Part shown: positions 1 through 7,043 of the stretch, piece after piece
How the letters are laid out: every line of letters starts with the position of its first letter
How positions within the stretch are numbered: position 1 is the first letter of the stretch
Assembly: GCA_937958285.1 (NCBI GenBank)
Contig: CALFXQ010000221.1
Location: forward strand, 1-14,899
Length of the DNA stretch: 14,899 nucleotides
From: an uncultured Fusibacter sp.
GTDB taxonomy: Bacteria > Bacillota > Clostridia > Peptostreptococcales > Acidaminobacteraceae
Reading direction: 5' to 3'
The notes under the pieces: generated by a model
What the model saw: only the letters and a program-made list of their open reading frames with translations
What the model was told of the DNA's origin: nothing
The model's database searches: none
Position numbers and translations under genes: made by a program

Positions 1-64
1 TATAGAGTAAATCCCACATAAAAGCTTCGTATTCTGCTCGTAGTGGTTTTATCTGAACAGCCAT
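1..64 (-). CDS. N-terminal fragment of a gene leaving the window, possibly a GNAT N-acetyltransferase
   Basis: An ATG at 64..62 is preceded by a strong GGAGG at about 70-75 and opens a frame with no stop to the window edge. The 21 visible residues begin MAVQIKPLRAEYEAFMWDLL. The pattern of a short beta strand, then IKPL, an acidic stretch and F-[LM]-W-[DE]-[LM]-L-Y resembles the start of many GNAT family acetyltransferases, but 21 residues cannot settle this. It lies 16 bases after the cyclophilin stop on the same strand, so it probably continues that operon. The existence of a gene here is well supported by the ribosome binding site; the family is a guess. Confidence 0.6.
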   Translation of the reverse strand, partial: MAVQIKPLRAEYEAFMWDLLY

Positions 65-80
65 TGTGGCCTCCTAGATT

Positions 81-599
81 CTAATAACGCGTTACCTCTT
101 CGAGCTCACAACCCATAAGATCAACGACTACTGACTCAATGATAACAGGTGTAATTGGCTTATCTCGACCATCCGTTTGAACGCTGGCAATTGCATCGAC
201 AACCTCTATACCTTCTGTTACGCGACCAAATGCAGCATAGCTGTTATCTAAGTGCGGTGTATCTACATGGCAAATAAAAAACTGTGAGCCCGCAGAGTTT
301 GGCGACTGCGCTCTGGCCATCGACAATGTGCCGCGCGTATGTTTGATGGTGTTGTTAACACCATTTCCTTTAAATTCACCTTTTATATGATGACCTGGTC
401 CACCCATACCCGTACCGTCAGGACAACCACCTTGTACCATAAAATTGGGTATAATTCTGTGGAAGCTCAAGCCATTGTAGTACCCTGTGTTTATTAGGCT
501 TACAAAATTAGCGACAGATTGAGGTGCGCTTTCAGGATATAGTTCAATCGTAATTATGCCCTTGTCTGCAATATTCATTTTTACAACTGGATTTGCCAT
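81..599 (-). CDS. Cyclophilin-type peptidyl-prolyl cis-trans isomerase
   Basis: This 172-aa protein is a single cyclophilin domain with no signal peptide, so it should be cytoplasmic and catalyse proline cis-trans isomerisation during folding. Family signatures are all present: FHR at residues 46-48 with the catalytic arginine R48, MVQGG at 54-58, the GTLSMAR block near 90-96, and SQFFI at 105-109. The position that is Trp121 in human cyclophilin A, which governs cyclosporin affinity, is here a tyrosine (Y121, in LDNSYAAFG). The ATG follows AGGAGG by five bases. The gene starts 23 bases after the Nudix gene on the same strand, and so is probably co-transcribed with it. A folding enzyme fits the proteostasis theme of the upstream genes. 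Family assignment is secure; the choice among ppiA, ppiB or other symbols is not. Confidence 0.95.
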   Translation of the reverse strand: MANPVVKMNIADKGIITIELYPESAPQSVANFVSLINTGYYNGLSFHRIIPNFMVQGGCPDGTGMGGPGHHIKGEFKGNGVNNTIKHTRGTLSMARAQSPNSAGSQFFICHVDTPHLDNSYAAFGRVTEGIEVVDAIASVQTDGRDKPITPVIIESVVVDLMGCELEEVTRY

Positions 600-622
600 A
601 ATTTCCTCCTGGAATGGTTCAT

Positions 623-1120
623 TTAGTTTTTTTGTTCAGTTTGAGATTCTCGTGAATCTCTGTGCAATATGTACGATACAAGGCGCTTATCCTCGTATGT
701 AAAACAGCCGCTAAATATATCATTACTGTGGTAAATCACGTCGAGAAAGTGACAATCCCCCTCCCACAATGGCAATTCTAGAAGATTTTCATCTTCAACC
801 CAATGTAGTGTGCCTTCGTTGCAATCGATTAAATCACCCTCAAAATGGTGGCACTCATAAATAAAGCACAACCAATCATTTTGACCATCAAAGTTTGGAA
901 AACTCAAATGGCCTCGATACCACAACTTTTTCGCTTTTAGGCCCGTCTCTTCCAATATTTCTCTTATTGCACAGGTCTCCGGACTTTCACCAGATTCCAT
1001 TTTTCCGCCAATGCCATTGTACTTCCCACGGTGGTAATCTTGATCTTTTTTATTGCGATGCAACATTAAAGTTTTGCCTTCGCTCCTTATGTAGGAGAGC
1101 GTCGCTATGATTGTCGCCAA
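623..1120 (-). CDS. Nudix hydrolase, 8-oxo-dGTP diphosphatase (MutT/MTH1) like
   Basis: A complete Nudix box GX5EX7REUXEEXGU spans residues 39-61 (G39, E45, R53-E54, E57-E58, G60), the metal-binding catalytic helix that hydrolyses a nucleoside diphosphate linked to another moiety. The N-terminal ATLSYIRSEGKTLMLHRNKK resembles clostridial proteins annotated as 8-oxo-dGTP diphosphatases, which cleanse the nucleotide pool of oxidised dGTP; substrate is inferred, not shown. I place the start at the TTG at 1120..1118, eight bases after a GAGGAGG, giving 165 aa. The frame is open to another TTG at 1144, but that lies upstream of the ribosome binding site. No ATG is available in the right place. It lies between a GNAT gene and a cyclophilin gene on the same strand. 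Confidence 0.88.
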   Translation of the reverse strand: MATIIATLSYIRSEGKTLMLHRNKKDQDYHRGKYNGIGGKMESGESPETCAIREILEETGLKAKKLWYRGHLSFPNFDGQNDWLCFIYECHHFEGDLIDCNEGTLHWVEDENLLELPLWEGDCHFLDVIYHSNDIFSGCFTYEDKRLVSYILHRDSRESQTEQKN

Positions 1121-1128
1121 ATGCACGG

Positions 1129-1135
1129 CCTCCTC
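1129..1135 (-). promoter_or_regulatory. Ribosome binding site of the Nudix gene, touching the GNAT stop codon
   Basis: On the minus strand GAGGAGG begins at the last base of the upstream GNAT stop codon (TAG, 1137..1135) and lies eight bases before the TTG at 1120. Ribosomes finishing the GNAT gene would clear or occupy this site, so reinitiation is likely. This decides the TTG at 1120 as the start. Confidence 0.7.
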
Positions 1136-1587
1136 TAGACACAATGAAAACCCATGGTTAGACAGCGACTAAAAAAACTGTCGCTGTGTGGTTTTACATC
1201 TACCCAAATTTTTTTATATCCTAGCTTTGCATAATGTAAGGCCACTTGTTGTACAAGACATGTACCCAGATGTTGTCCACGAAAATTGTCTTCAACACCA
1301 ATTGCACCGATATAAGGTAGACCTTCATTGACGTAACTTATAATAAAACCGATATAGTACTGCTCTTTACTATTCAACAACAGAAAGATACCCTCTGGGT
1401 AGAATCCTTCAACGGCATCCCATTTATCTCCCCAGGGGCGCATATGATAACAACGTTTGTAAATTTGTGGTACCACTTCGCGGTGTAAAAGCGGGTCATA
1501 CTGAACCATCTCTACACCATCCACTAGCGATGCAGGGTGAGTGAGAATTTCATGGATGTCCGCTTTCATTGTTTGATTACGCAACAT
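1135..1587 (-). CDS. GNAT family N-acetyltransferase, short C-terminus
   Basis: The 150-aa protein has the layout of a GNAT acetyltransferase: a beta strand YIGAIGVEDNFRGQHLGT (ending at residue 109) with the acetyl-CoA pyrophosphate loop R103-G-Q-H-L-G108, then an amphipathic helix, then a strand IWVDV and a helix ending in MGFHCV. The loop is slightly degenerate, with His106 where the consensus R-x-x-G-x-G has Gly. The protein stops directly after the GF motif, whereas most GNATs carry a further strand, so the last strand of the fold seems to be missing. The substrate is unknown. The start ATG follows AGGCGG by seven bases and lies 30 bases after the cysteine-rich gene. It is co-directional with its neighbours. 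Confidence 0.85.
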   Translation of the reverse strand: MLRNQTMKADIHEILTHPASLVDGVEMVQYDPLLHREVVPQIYKRCYHMRPWGDKWDAVEGFYPEGIFLLLNSKEQYYIGFIISYVNEGLPYIGAIGVEDNFRGQHLGTCLVQQVALHYAKLGYKKIWVDVKPHSDSFFSRCLTMGFHCV

Positions 1588-1617
1588 AGATTTTCCGCCT
1601 TTTGGATGCCTTATACA

Positions 1618-1869
1618 TCAATACCTAGAACGGCAATCGCACCTTTGCCATGCACATTCCTGGAGACGCTCAAAGAGCGTTTCCATTTCGACCATCAGAT
1701 TATCTGGTATGGAGTCTACACTATCTGCCTCATAACCTTCTAATTGCTCCATAACCTTTTGAGCATTATAAAGCGTTAAACAATCGTCTTCTTGATCGCA
1801 GTCTTCACAGCAGAAACACTCCTGATGACCCGTAATAAAGCTCTTAAACTCCCGAATTCTTTCTATCAT
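1618..1869 (-). CDS. Cysteine-rich small protein of unknown function
   Basis: I do not recognise this 83-aa protein. It has eight cysteines: C18, C20, C21, C24 and C30 in the N-terminal third, and C72, C77 and C79 at the C-terminus, separated by an acidic, probably helical middle (about residues 34-71). H15 precedes the first group. The two clusters could meet to bind zinc or an iron-sulfur cluster, but this is inference. There is no signal peptide or membrane segment, so disulfides are less likely. The ATG at 1869 follows AAGGGGG by about eight bases; a longer in-frame reading back to 1968 would overlap engB by 55 bases and has no ribosome binding site. It begins 44 bases after engB and ends 30 before the GNAT gene, which suggests co-transcription. 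Confidence 0.75.
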   Translation of the reverse strand: MIERIREFKSFITGHQECFCCEDCDQEDDCLTLYNAQKVMEQLEGYEADSVDSIPDNLMVEMETLFERLQECAWQRCDCRSRY

Positions 1870-1913
1870 GCGCAATACCCCCTTATTTAAAAGGTATACC
1901 CATCGAAGAGAAG

Positions 1914-2597
1914 TTATCGCAATTTTTTTATGATTTTCTTTGGTGAGCCTGGAGTATGTTTGAGCCAATGCTTCTCTTGTTGTTGTCGTTCAAAGTGAAT
2001 GTCGTAACCGCGATCTTTAAAGATTTGATTGATTAAATCCCAAGCCTTGTACTTGCCTTTTCGGTTTTCAGCAGAAACGGGAAGCAGCAAACTAGGATTC
2101 ACTATCCCAAGGGTTTCTTGAATCACTTTGAGATGACTTACGAGTTCACTGTTCTTTAGCTTGTCAAGCTTGGTACAAAATACATACCCACTGTATCCCG
2201 CATCGCGTATATAGTCGTACATCATGATATCGTAGGCATTGGGGGCATGACGAATATCCACAAGTAAGAATACCTCTAACAGATTCTCCCTTTCTTGAAG
2301 ATAGGCTTCTATATATTCGCCCCAACGTTCCTTTGTCGACTTTGCAACTCTTGCAAATCCATAACCAGGGAGATCGACGATGCGGAAAACATCGTCGATA
2401 TTGAAGAAGTTAATGGTTTGGGTTTTCCCTGGTTTGCCACTTGTTCGTGCAAGGCCGTTGCGATTGAGCAACATATTTAAGAGTGAAGATTTGCCAACGT
2501 TAGAGCGCCCTGCAAAGGCAAGCTCTGGTACATTGGGCTCGGGATATTGATGTGGTTCAACGGCGCTCGTTATAAACTCGCTCTTTTTAATTTTCAT
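1914..2597 (-). CDS. engB: Ribosome biogenesis GTP-binding protein EngB/YsxC (YihA)
   Basis: EngB is a small essential GTPase that acts in assembly of the large ribosomal subunit. The 227-aa protein has all five GTPase motifs: G1 GRSNVGKS at residues 30-37, the G2 region GKTQT at 57-61, G3 DLPGYG at 75-80, G4 TKLD at 142-145 and G5 SAE at 175-177. The family is usually about 195-210 aa; this one has a basic tail after about residue 200, ending GSPKKIIKKLR, that might contact rRNA. The start ATG lies inside the last codons of lon (11-base overlap), so translation is probably coupled. The lon-engB order is the classic Firmicute arrangement. Confidence 0.97.
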   Translation of the reverse strand: MKIKKSEFITSAVEPHQYPEPNVPELAFAGRSNVGKSSLLNMLLNRNGLARTSGKPGKTQTINFFNIDDVFRIVDLPGYGFARVAKSTKERWGEYIEAYLQERENLLEVFLLVDIRHAPNAYDIMMYDYIRDAGYSGYVFCTKLDKLKNSELVSHLKVIQETLGIVNPSLLLPVSAENRKGKYKAWDLINQIFKDRGYDIHFERQQQEKHWLKHTPGSPKKIIKKLR

Positions 2598-4935
2598 TCT
2601 TGGCCACTTCCGGCAAGTGAATCAAGGCAACTTGTAACACTTCATCCATATTGCTCACAGGGAAAAATTCAAGACCCTTTCTCACTTCTTGTGGAATCTT
2701 TTCAATGTCCTTTTCGTTTTCTTTGGGGAGTATGATTGTTTTTATGCCCGCACGTGCAGCAGCGAGAACTTTCTCTTTGAGTCCGCCAATTGGCAGTACT
2801 CTACCCCTTAGAGTAATTTCACCCGTCATGGCAACTGTTCTCTTCACTGGTATTTTGGTCAAGGCCGAGATCATTGCAGTTGCCATTGTAATTCCGGCAG
2901 ATGGACCATCTTTAGGTACAGCGCCCTCTGGAATATGGATATGCAAATCTAAATCCTTATAAAAATCCGATTCGATACCCAGTGCTTCTGTTCGAGAGCG
3001 CATATAACTAAAACCAGCTTGTGCAGATTCCTTCATAACATCGCCCATTTGCCCAGTAAGTTGAAGCTTACCAGTGCCTTTCATTGGGGTTACCTCAATC
3101 TGGAGTGTGTCACCACCTACAGATGTCCAGGCTAAGCCCGTCACGATACCCACTTCATCTTTTAGGCTAATTTCATCGTATCGGTAACGAGGTTGTCCCA
3201 AGTATTCTGTGAGTATGGCTTTGTTAATACGCACTGTCTTTGTTTTCTTTTCGACAAGGCGCGTCACCGCTTTACGGCAAAGAGCACCTATTTTTCTTTC
3301 GAGTTCACGTACACCAGCCTCGCGCGTATAGCCACTTACAACTTCCTTAAGCATATCTCGGCTAATCTTAAATAGATCTGGTGTCAAACCATGCTCTTTC
3401 ATTTGCTTTGGCAATAAGTAGCGCTCACCGATTTTAAGCTTTTCAAACTCTGTATATCCAGACACTTCAATGACTTCCATGCGATCGAGCAATGGTCTTG
3501 GGATTGTCTGTAGAGAATTTGCCGTTGTGATAAACATCACTTTGCTCAAATCAAATGGTACCTCTAAATAGTGATCCATAAAAGTACTGTTTTGCGCTGG
3601 GTCTAAAACCTCTAGTAGCGCAGAAGCAGGATCTCCTCTAAAGTCACTGGCTAGTTTATCTATCTCATCGAACAAGAAGACTGGATTACTCGTACCTACT
3701 TCTTTGATCGCAGATATAATCCTACCTGGGATAGCGCCAATATAGGTTCTTCTGTGACCGCGGATTTCTGCTTCGTCGCGCACGCCACCAAGTGACATTC
3801 TAGTAAATTTGCGATTTAAAGATCTTGCAATAGACTGGGCAATAGATGTTTTACCAACACCAGGAGGGCCCACCAAACAAATGATTGGGCCTTTTAGGCT
3901 CTTGGTCATCTGCCGTATAGCTAGATATTCCAATACTCTCTCTTTAACATCCTTTAAACCATAATGGTCTTCATCGAGTATCTGTCTTGATTTTGCTATA
4001 TCTAATTGATCTTTAGTGGGCTTTTGCCAAGGCAAATCGGCAATCCAATTGAGATAGGTGCGAATTACCCCTGACTCTGCCGAACTCTGGGTCATTTTGG
4101 AATAGCGGTCCAATTCTTTCTCGACCTTTTCACGCACTTCTTTAGTGAGTTTTAACTTGTCGAATTTTTCTTTGAATTGCATAATTTCTTCGTCGAAATC
4201 GTTGTCGTCGCCAAGCTCTCTTTTAATCGCTTTTAATTGTTCTTTTAGATAATACTCTTTTTGAAGTCGATTGATTTGGGCTTTTACTTTCTCGTTAATA
4301 TCCTTTTCGACTTCTAAAATTTCGACCTCTTTTAAGATTAACTCGTATATCAGCTGTAGCCGAACTACGACATCAACAGCCTCTAAGATTTGTTGCTTCT
4401 GAGGAATTTTAAGGGTGAGATGCGATGCTACCACATCTGCAAATCTCGATGGTTCATGGATAGATGATATTGAAACAAGCACATCGGAAGAGATGCGATT
4501 TGACATGCTAATATACGTTTCAAATGCTGAGATAATCGCACGCATATAGGCTTCAGCTTCTTTTGATACCTCGTTTGAATCCGAAGGAAAGATCTCTACC
4601 ACTGCGCGAATAAATGGCGTTTCTTGTTCAATCTCAACAATGCGGGCTCTCGCTACTCCTTCGACGAGAACGCGAATCGCATCACCTGGCAATTTGAGCA
4701 TCTGTTTAATCTTCGAAACAGTGCCCAACTGATAGTAATCATCATGGGTAGGCAAATCCACATCGATATCTTTTTGCGTGCTTAAAAAGATTAACTGTTC
4801 TTTGAGCATGGCTTCTTCTAGGGCTTTGATTGACTTATCTCTACCTACATCGAAGTGTAAAACCATATGTGGGAACACCGATAATCCTCTTAAGGGAATT
4901 AAAGGCATCAATTTTTCGTTAGTTTGTTTTGACAT
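2587..4935 (-). CDS. lon: ATP-dependent protease Lon (LonA)
   Basis: Lon is a cytoplasmic homohexamer that unfolds and degrades damaged and regulatory proteins. The 782-aa chain has the full LonA layout: N-terminal substrate-binding domain (about 8-205), a coiled-coil linker (about 210-280), an AAA+ module with Walker A GPPGVGKT at 356-363 and Walker B VFLFDEIDK, and a C-terminal serine-lysine protease domain. The catalytic serine lies in DGPSAG at S679 and the lysine in GGLKEK at K722, the same numbers as in E. coli Lon. The ATG follows GAGGTGA by three bases. It is 68 bases downstream of clpX, with a hairpin in the gap, and overlaps engB by 11 bases. Complete and unremarkable. Confidence 0.98.
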   Translation of the reverse strand: MSKQTNEKLMPLIPLRGLSVFPHMVLHFDVGRDKSIKALEEAMLKEQLIFLSTQKDIDVDLPTHDDYYQLGTVSKIKQMLKLPGDAIRVLVEGVARARIVEIEQETPFIRAVVEIFPSDSNEVSKEAEAYMRAIISAFETYISMSNRISSDVLVSISSIHEPSRFADVVASHLTLKIPQKQQILEAVDVVVRLQLIYELILKEVEILEVEKDINEKVKAQINRLQKEYYLKEQLKAIKRELGDDNDFDEEIMQFKEKFDKLKLTKEVREKVEKELDRYSKMTQSSAESGVIRTYLNWIADLPWQKPTKDQLDIAKSRQILDEDHYGLKDVKERVLEYLAIRQMTKSLKGPIICLVGPPGVGKTSIAQSIARSLNRKFTRMSLGGVRDEAEIRGHRRTYIGAIPGRIISAIKEVGTSNPVFLFDEIDKLASDFRGDPASALLEVLDPAQNSTFMDHYLEVPFDLSKVMFITTANSLQTIPRPLLDRMEVIEVSGYTEFEKLKIGERYLLPKQMKEHGLTPDLFKISRDMLKEVVSGYTREAGVRELERKIGALCRKAVTRLVEKKTKTVRINKAILTEYLGQPRYRYDEISLKDEVGIVTGLAWTSVGGDTLQIEVTPMKGTGKLQLTGQMGDVMKESAQAGFSYMRSRTEALGIESDFYKDLDLHIHIPEGAVPKDGPSAGITMATAMISALTKIPVKRTVAMTGEITLRGRVLPIGGLKEKVLAAARAGIKTIILPKENEKDIEKIPQEVRKGLEFFPVSNMDEVLQVALIHLPEVAKNEN

Positions 4936-4958
4936 AAGTCACCTCATTTAAAACATAA

Positions 4959-4978
4959 GACCACTGCAAGCAGTGGTC
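4959..4978 (-). terminator. Perfect 8-bp hairpin between clpX and lon (attenuator or weak terminator)
   Basis: GACCACTG and CAGTGGTC form a perfect 8-bp stem with a CAAG (plus) or CTTG (minus) loop. On the minus strand it is followed by TTATGTTTT, a broken T tract, and then the lon ribosome binding site. It could partly terminate clpX transcripts, set a processing end, or shelter the lon leader. A second, G-U containing hairpin (4988-5006) overlaps the clpX stop. No convincing separate lon promoter is seen between the hairpin and lon. Confidence 0.45.
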
Positions 4979-5003
4979 AGACGTCAGTAGGCCGACGAAC
5001 GGC

Positions 5004-6272
5004 TTAGGATGCATTTTCTTTTTCTTTTTTATGTTTAATTGTCTTATTCTCACCGAGTACAAGAGTTGGTGGCACGGTACCATTGATAGCCTCTTTTGTA
5101 ACAAGGCATTTAACCACATCGTCGCGATGTGGGATTTCGAACATGATTTCGAGCATTACGCCCTCTAAAATTGTTCGAAGACCTCTGGCACCTGTGTTTT
5201 TCTCGATGGCTTGCTTAGCGACCAGACGAAGGGCATCTTCGTCGAAATCGAGCTCTACTTGATCTAATTCGAAGAGCTTCTGGTATTGTTTTACCAGAGC
5301 ATTTTTAGGTTCTCTGAGGATGCGCATAAGTGCTTCTTCGTCGAGTTCGCCTAGTGATACAACCACCGGTACACGTCCGACGAATTCAGGTATGAGCCCA
5401 AACTTAAGTAAATCTTGGGTTTCGACCTTTTCGAAGAGCGTTCCCACTTTTACGTCTTTTTTACTTTGTATATCTGCGGCAAATCCAAGGGACTTTTGAC
5501 TGACGCGATTTTGAATAATTTTATCTAGGCCAGAAAAAGCACCACCGACGATAAACAAAATATTCGTTGTGTCAATTTGCAAAAACTCTTGATGTGGGTG
5601 TTTACGCCCACCTTGTGGAGGAACACTTGCAACTGTGCCCTCTAGCATTTTAAGAAGTGCTTGTTGTACACCTTCGCCAGAAACGTCTCTTGTGATTGAA
5701 GGATTCTCAGATTTTCGGCTGATTTTATCGACTTCATCGATATAAATAATTCCACGTTCAGCTTTTTCGATATCGTAATCTGCCGCTTGAATGAGCTTAA
5801 GCAGGATGTTTTCCACATCTTCACCAACATAACCCGCTTCAGTTAAAGATGTGGCATCGGCAATGGCAAAGGGAACATTTAAGATTTTTGCTAGGGTTTG
5901 CGCCAGCAGTGTTTTACCTGAACCCGTTGGACCAATTAGCAACACATTGCTCTTTTGGAGTTCAACATCAGATTTTTTAGAAGTTGCATTAATGCGCTTG
6001 TAGTGGTTATATACCGCTACTGCCAATGTCTTCTTGGCGCGCTCTTGTCCGATGACATAGCTATCCAAGGTATTTTTAATCTCTTGAGGCTTTGGCAAGT
6101 GATCTAATTCTAGATCCATCTCTTGATCAAATTCCTCGTGGATAATTTCCTGGCACAGCTCAATACATTCATCGCAGATATATACGTTTGGTCCTGCGAT
6201 CAAGCGCTTGACCTGCTCCTGTGACTTGCCACAAAAGGAACACTTTAAATGCTTTTTGTCATCGAATTTCAT
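5004..6272 (-). CDS. clpX: ClpX, ATP-dependent unfoldase subunit of the ClpXP protease
   Basis: ClpX recognises tagged or native substrates, unfolds them and feeds them into ClpP. The 422-aa protein starts with a C4 zinc-binding domain (C11, C14, C33, C36). The AAA+ domain has Walker A GPTGSGKT at 114-121, the pore-1 loop GYVGED at 147-152, Walker B IIYIDEVDK around 175-183 and the RKH pore loop at 223-225. The ClpP-docking tripeptide, IGF in E. coli, is LGF at 262-264, a conservative change. The ATG follows GAGGTG by four bases. It lies 25 bases after clpP, so the two partners should be made together. Complete and typical. Confidence 0.98.
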   Translation of the reverse strand: MKFDDKKHLKCSFCGKSQEQVKRLIAGPNVYICDECIELCQEIIHEEFDQEMDLELDHLPKPQEIKNTLDSYVIGQERAKKTLAVAVYNHYKRINATSKKSDVELQKSNVLLIGPTGSGKTLLAQTLAKILNVPFAIADATSLTEAGYVGEDVENILLKLIQAADYDIEKAERGIIYIDEVDKISRKSENPSITRDVSGEGVQQALLKMLEGTVASVPPQGGRKHPHQEFLQIDTTNILFIVGGAFSGLDKIIQNRVSQKSLGFAADIQSKKDVKVGTLFEKVETQDLLKFGLIPEFVGRVPVVVSLGELDEEALMRILREPKNALVKQYQKLFELDQVELDFDEDALRLVAKQAIEKNTGARGLRTILEGVMLEIMFEIPHRDDVVKCLVTKEAINGTVPPTLVLGENKTIKHKKEKENAS

Positions 6273-6297
6273 ATCTCACCTCAAATGCCTTAAACGC

Positions 6298-6882
6298 TTA
6301 TGTGCGCTTTACAAGGACTTTATCAATTAAACCGTATGTCACAGCTTCTTCTGCAGACATAAAATTGTCTCTATCTGTATCTCTTTCTATTACTTCTAGT
6401 GGTTGTCCGGTGCGCTCAGCCAAAATCGCGTTTAAATTGCTTCGCATTTTTAAAATGCGTTCTGCCTGAATTTTTATATCACTCGCTTGACCTCTTGCGC
6501 CGCCTAATGGCTGATGAATCATGACCTCGGCATTTGGCAGTGCATAGCGCTTTCCCTTTGCTCCCGCCGTAAGTAAAAATGCGCCCATGCTTGCAGCCAT
6601 GCCCACGCAAATCGTTGAAACGTCGGGTTTGATGTGTTGCATTGTGTCGTAGATGGCCATACCTGCAGTGATTGAACCGCCAGGACTGTTAATATAAAGA
6701 CTTATATCTTTATCGGGATCATCTGCTTCTAGAAAGAGCATTTGTGCCACAATAACACTTGCAGATTGGTCTGTTACTTCGTCGCCAAGAAAGATGATGC
6801 GATCTTTAAGTAGTCTTGAATAAATATCGTAAGAACGTTCACCACGGCTGGTTTGTTCAACTACATAAGGAATTAATGTCAT
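6298..6882 (-). CDS. clpP: ClpP, proteolytic subunit of Clp protease
   Basis: ClpP forms the double seven-membered ring protease chamber used by ClpX. Starting at the ATG at 6882..6880 the protein is 194 aa, the usual length, and the catalytic triad falls at S98 (in GMAASMG), H123 (in MIHQP) and D172. This ATG follows GAGGTG by six bases. An in-frame GTG at 6891 would add three residues, but it is part of that ribosome binding site and so is unlikely to be used. It sits between tig and clpX, 25 bases before clpX, as in many Clostridia. A 161-base gap separates it from tig, enough for its own promoter. Confidence 0.97.
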   Translation of the reverse strand: MTLIPYVVEQTSRGERSYDIYSRLLKDRIIFLGDEVTDQSASVIVAQMLFLEADDPDKDISLYINSPGGSITAGMAIYDTMQHIKPDVSTICVGMAASMGAFLLTAGAKGKRYALPNAEVMIHQPLGGARGQASDIKIQAERILKMRSNLNAILAERTGQPLEVIERDTDRDNFMSAEEAVTYGLIDKVLVKRT

Positions 6883-7043
6883 TTTTTTCACCTCGTAAGT
6901 TCAAATAGTGCTTCGGGTTTAGTGTGCTAAATTCAGTGTACCTTAGAAATATTAACAAGATTTGAACAAACTAAAAAAGCGGTATGCATAATACAGGAAT
7001 AGGGTCCATATCCCTATGAACCCTGCTCACCTTGATTATTCAA
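6883..7043 (-). promoter_or_regulatory. clpP leader region with inverted repeats
   Basis: This 161-base gap between tig and clpP holds the clpP ribosome binding site, an 8-bp perfect inverted repeat (GTTCAAAT at 6899-6906, ATTTGAAC at 6960-6967) and, inside it, a hairpin TTTAG-TGTG-CTAAA (6918-6931). Next to tig a 6-bp stem ATAGGG/CCCTAT (6999-7017) lies about 25 bases before a run of six T on the minus strand, too far to be a normal terminator. I find no CtsR direct repeat and no complete CIRCE. AT-rich hexamers that could be a promoter exist but none is convincing. Confidence 0.35.

Noticed and set aside
1870..1968. N-terminal extension of the cysteine-rich protein
   Set aside because: It would overlap engB by 55 bases, lacks a ribosome binding site, and reads like out-of-frame engB sequence, whereas the ATG at 1869 has AAGGGGG at good spacing.
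6883..6891. GTG start for clpP three codons upstream
   Set aside because: The GTG lies inside the GAGGTG ribosome binding site of the ATG at 6882, and the ATG gives the family's standard 194-aa length.
6906..6935. TTAGCAC on the minus strand upstream of clpP, resembling one arm of CIRCE
   Set aside because: The second arm GAGTGCTAA is absent at the required nine-base spacing, so there is no HrcA operator. No CtsR heptamer repeat was seen either.
6999..7024. Possible terminator after tig
   Set aside because: The 6-bp stem competes with another pairing and is not directly followed by T residues on the minus strand. A tig terminator is not supported.
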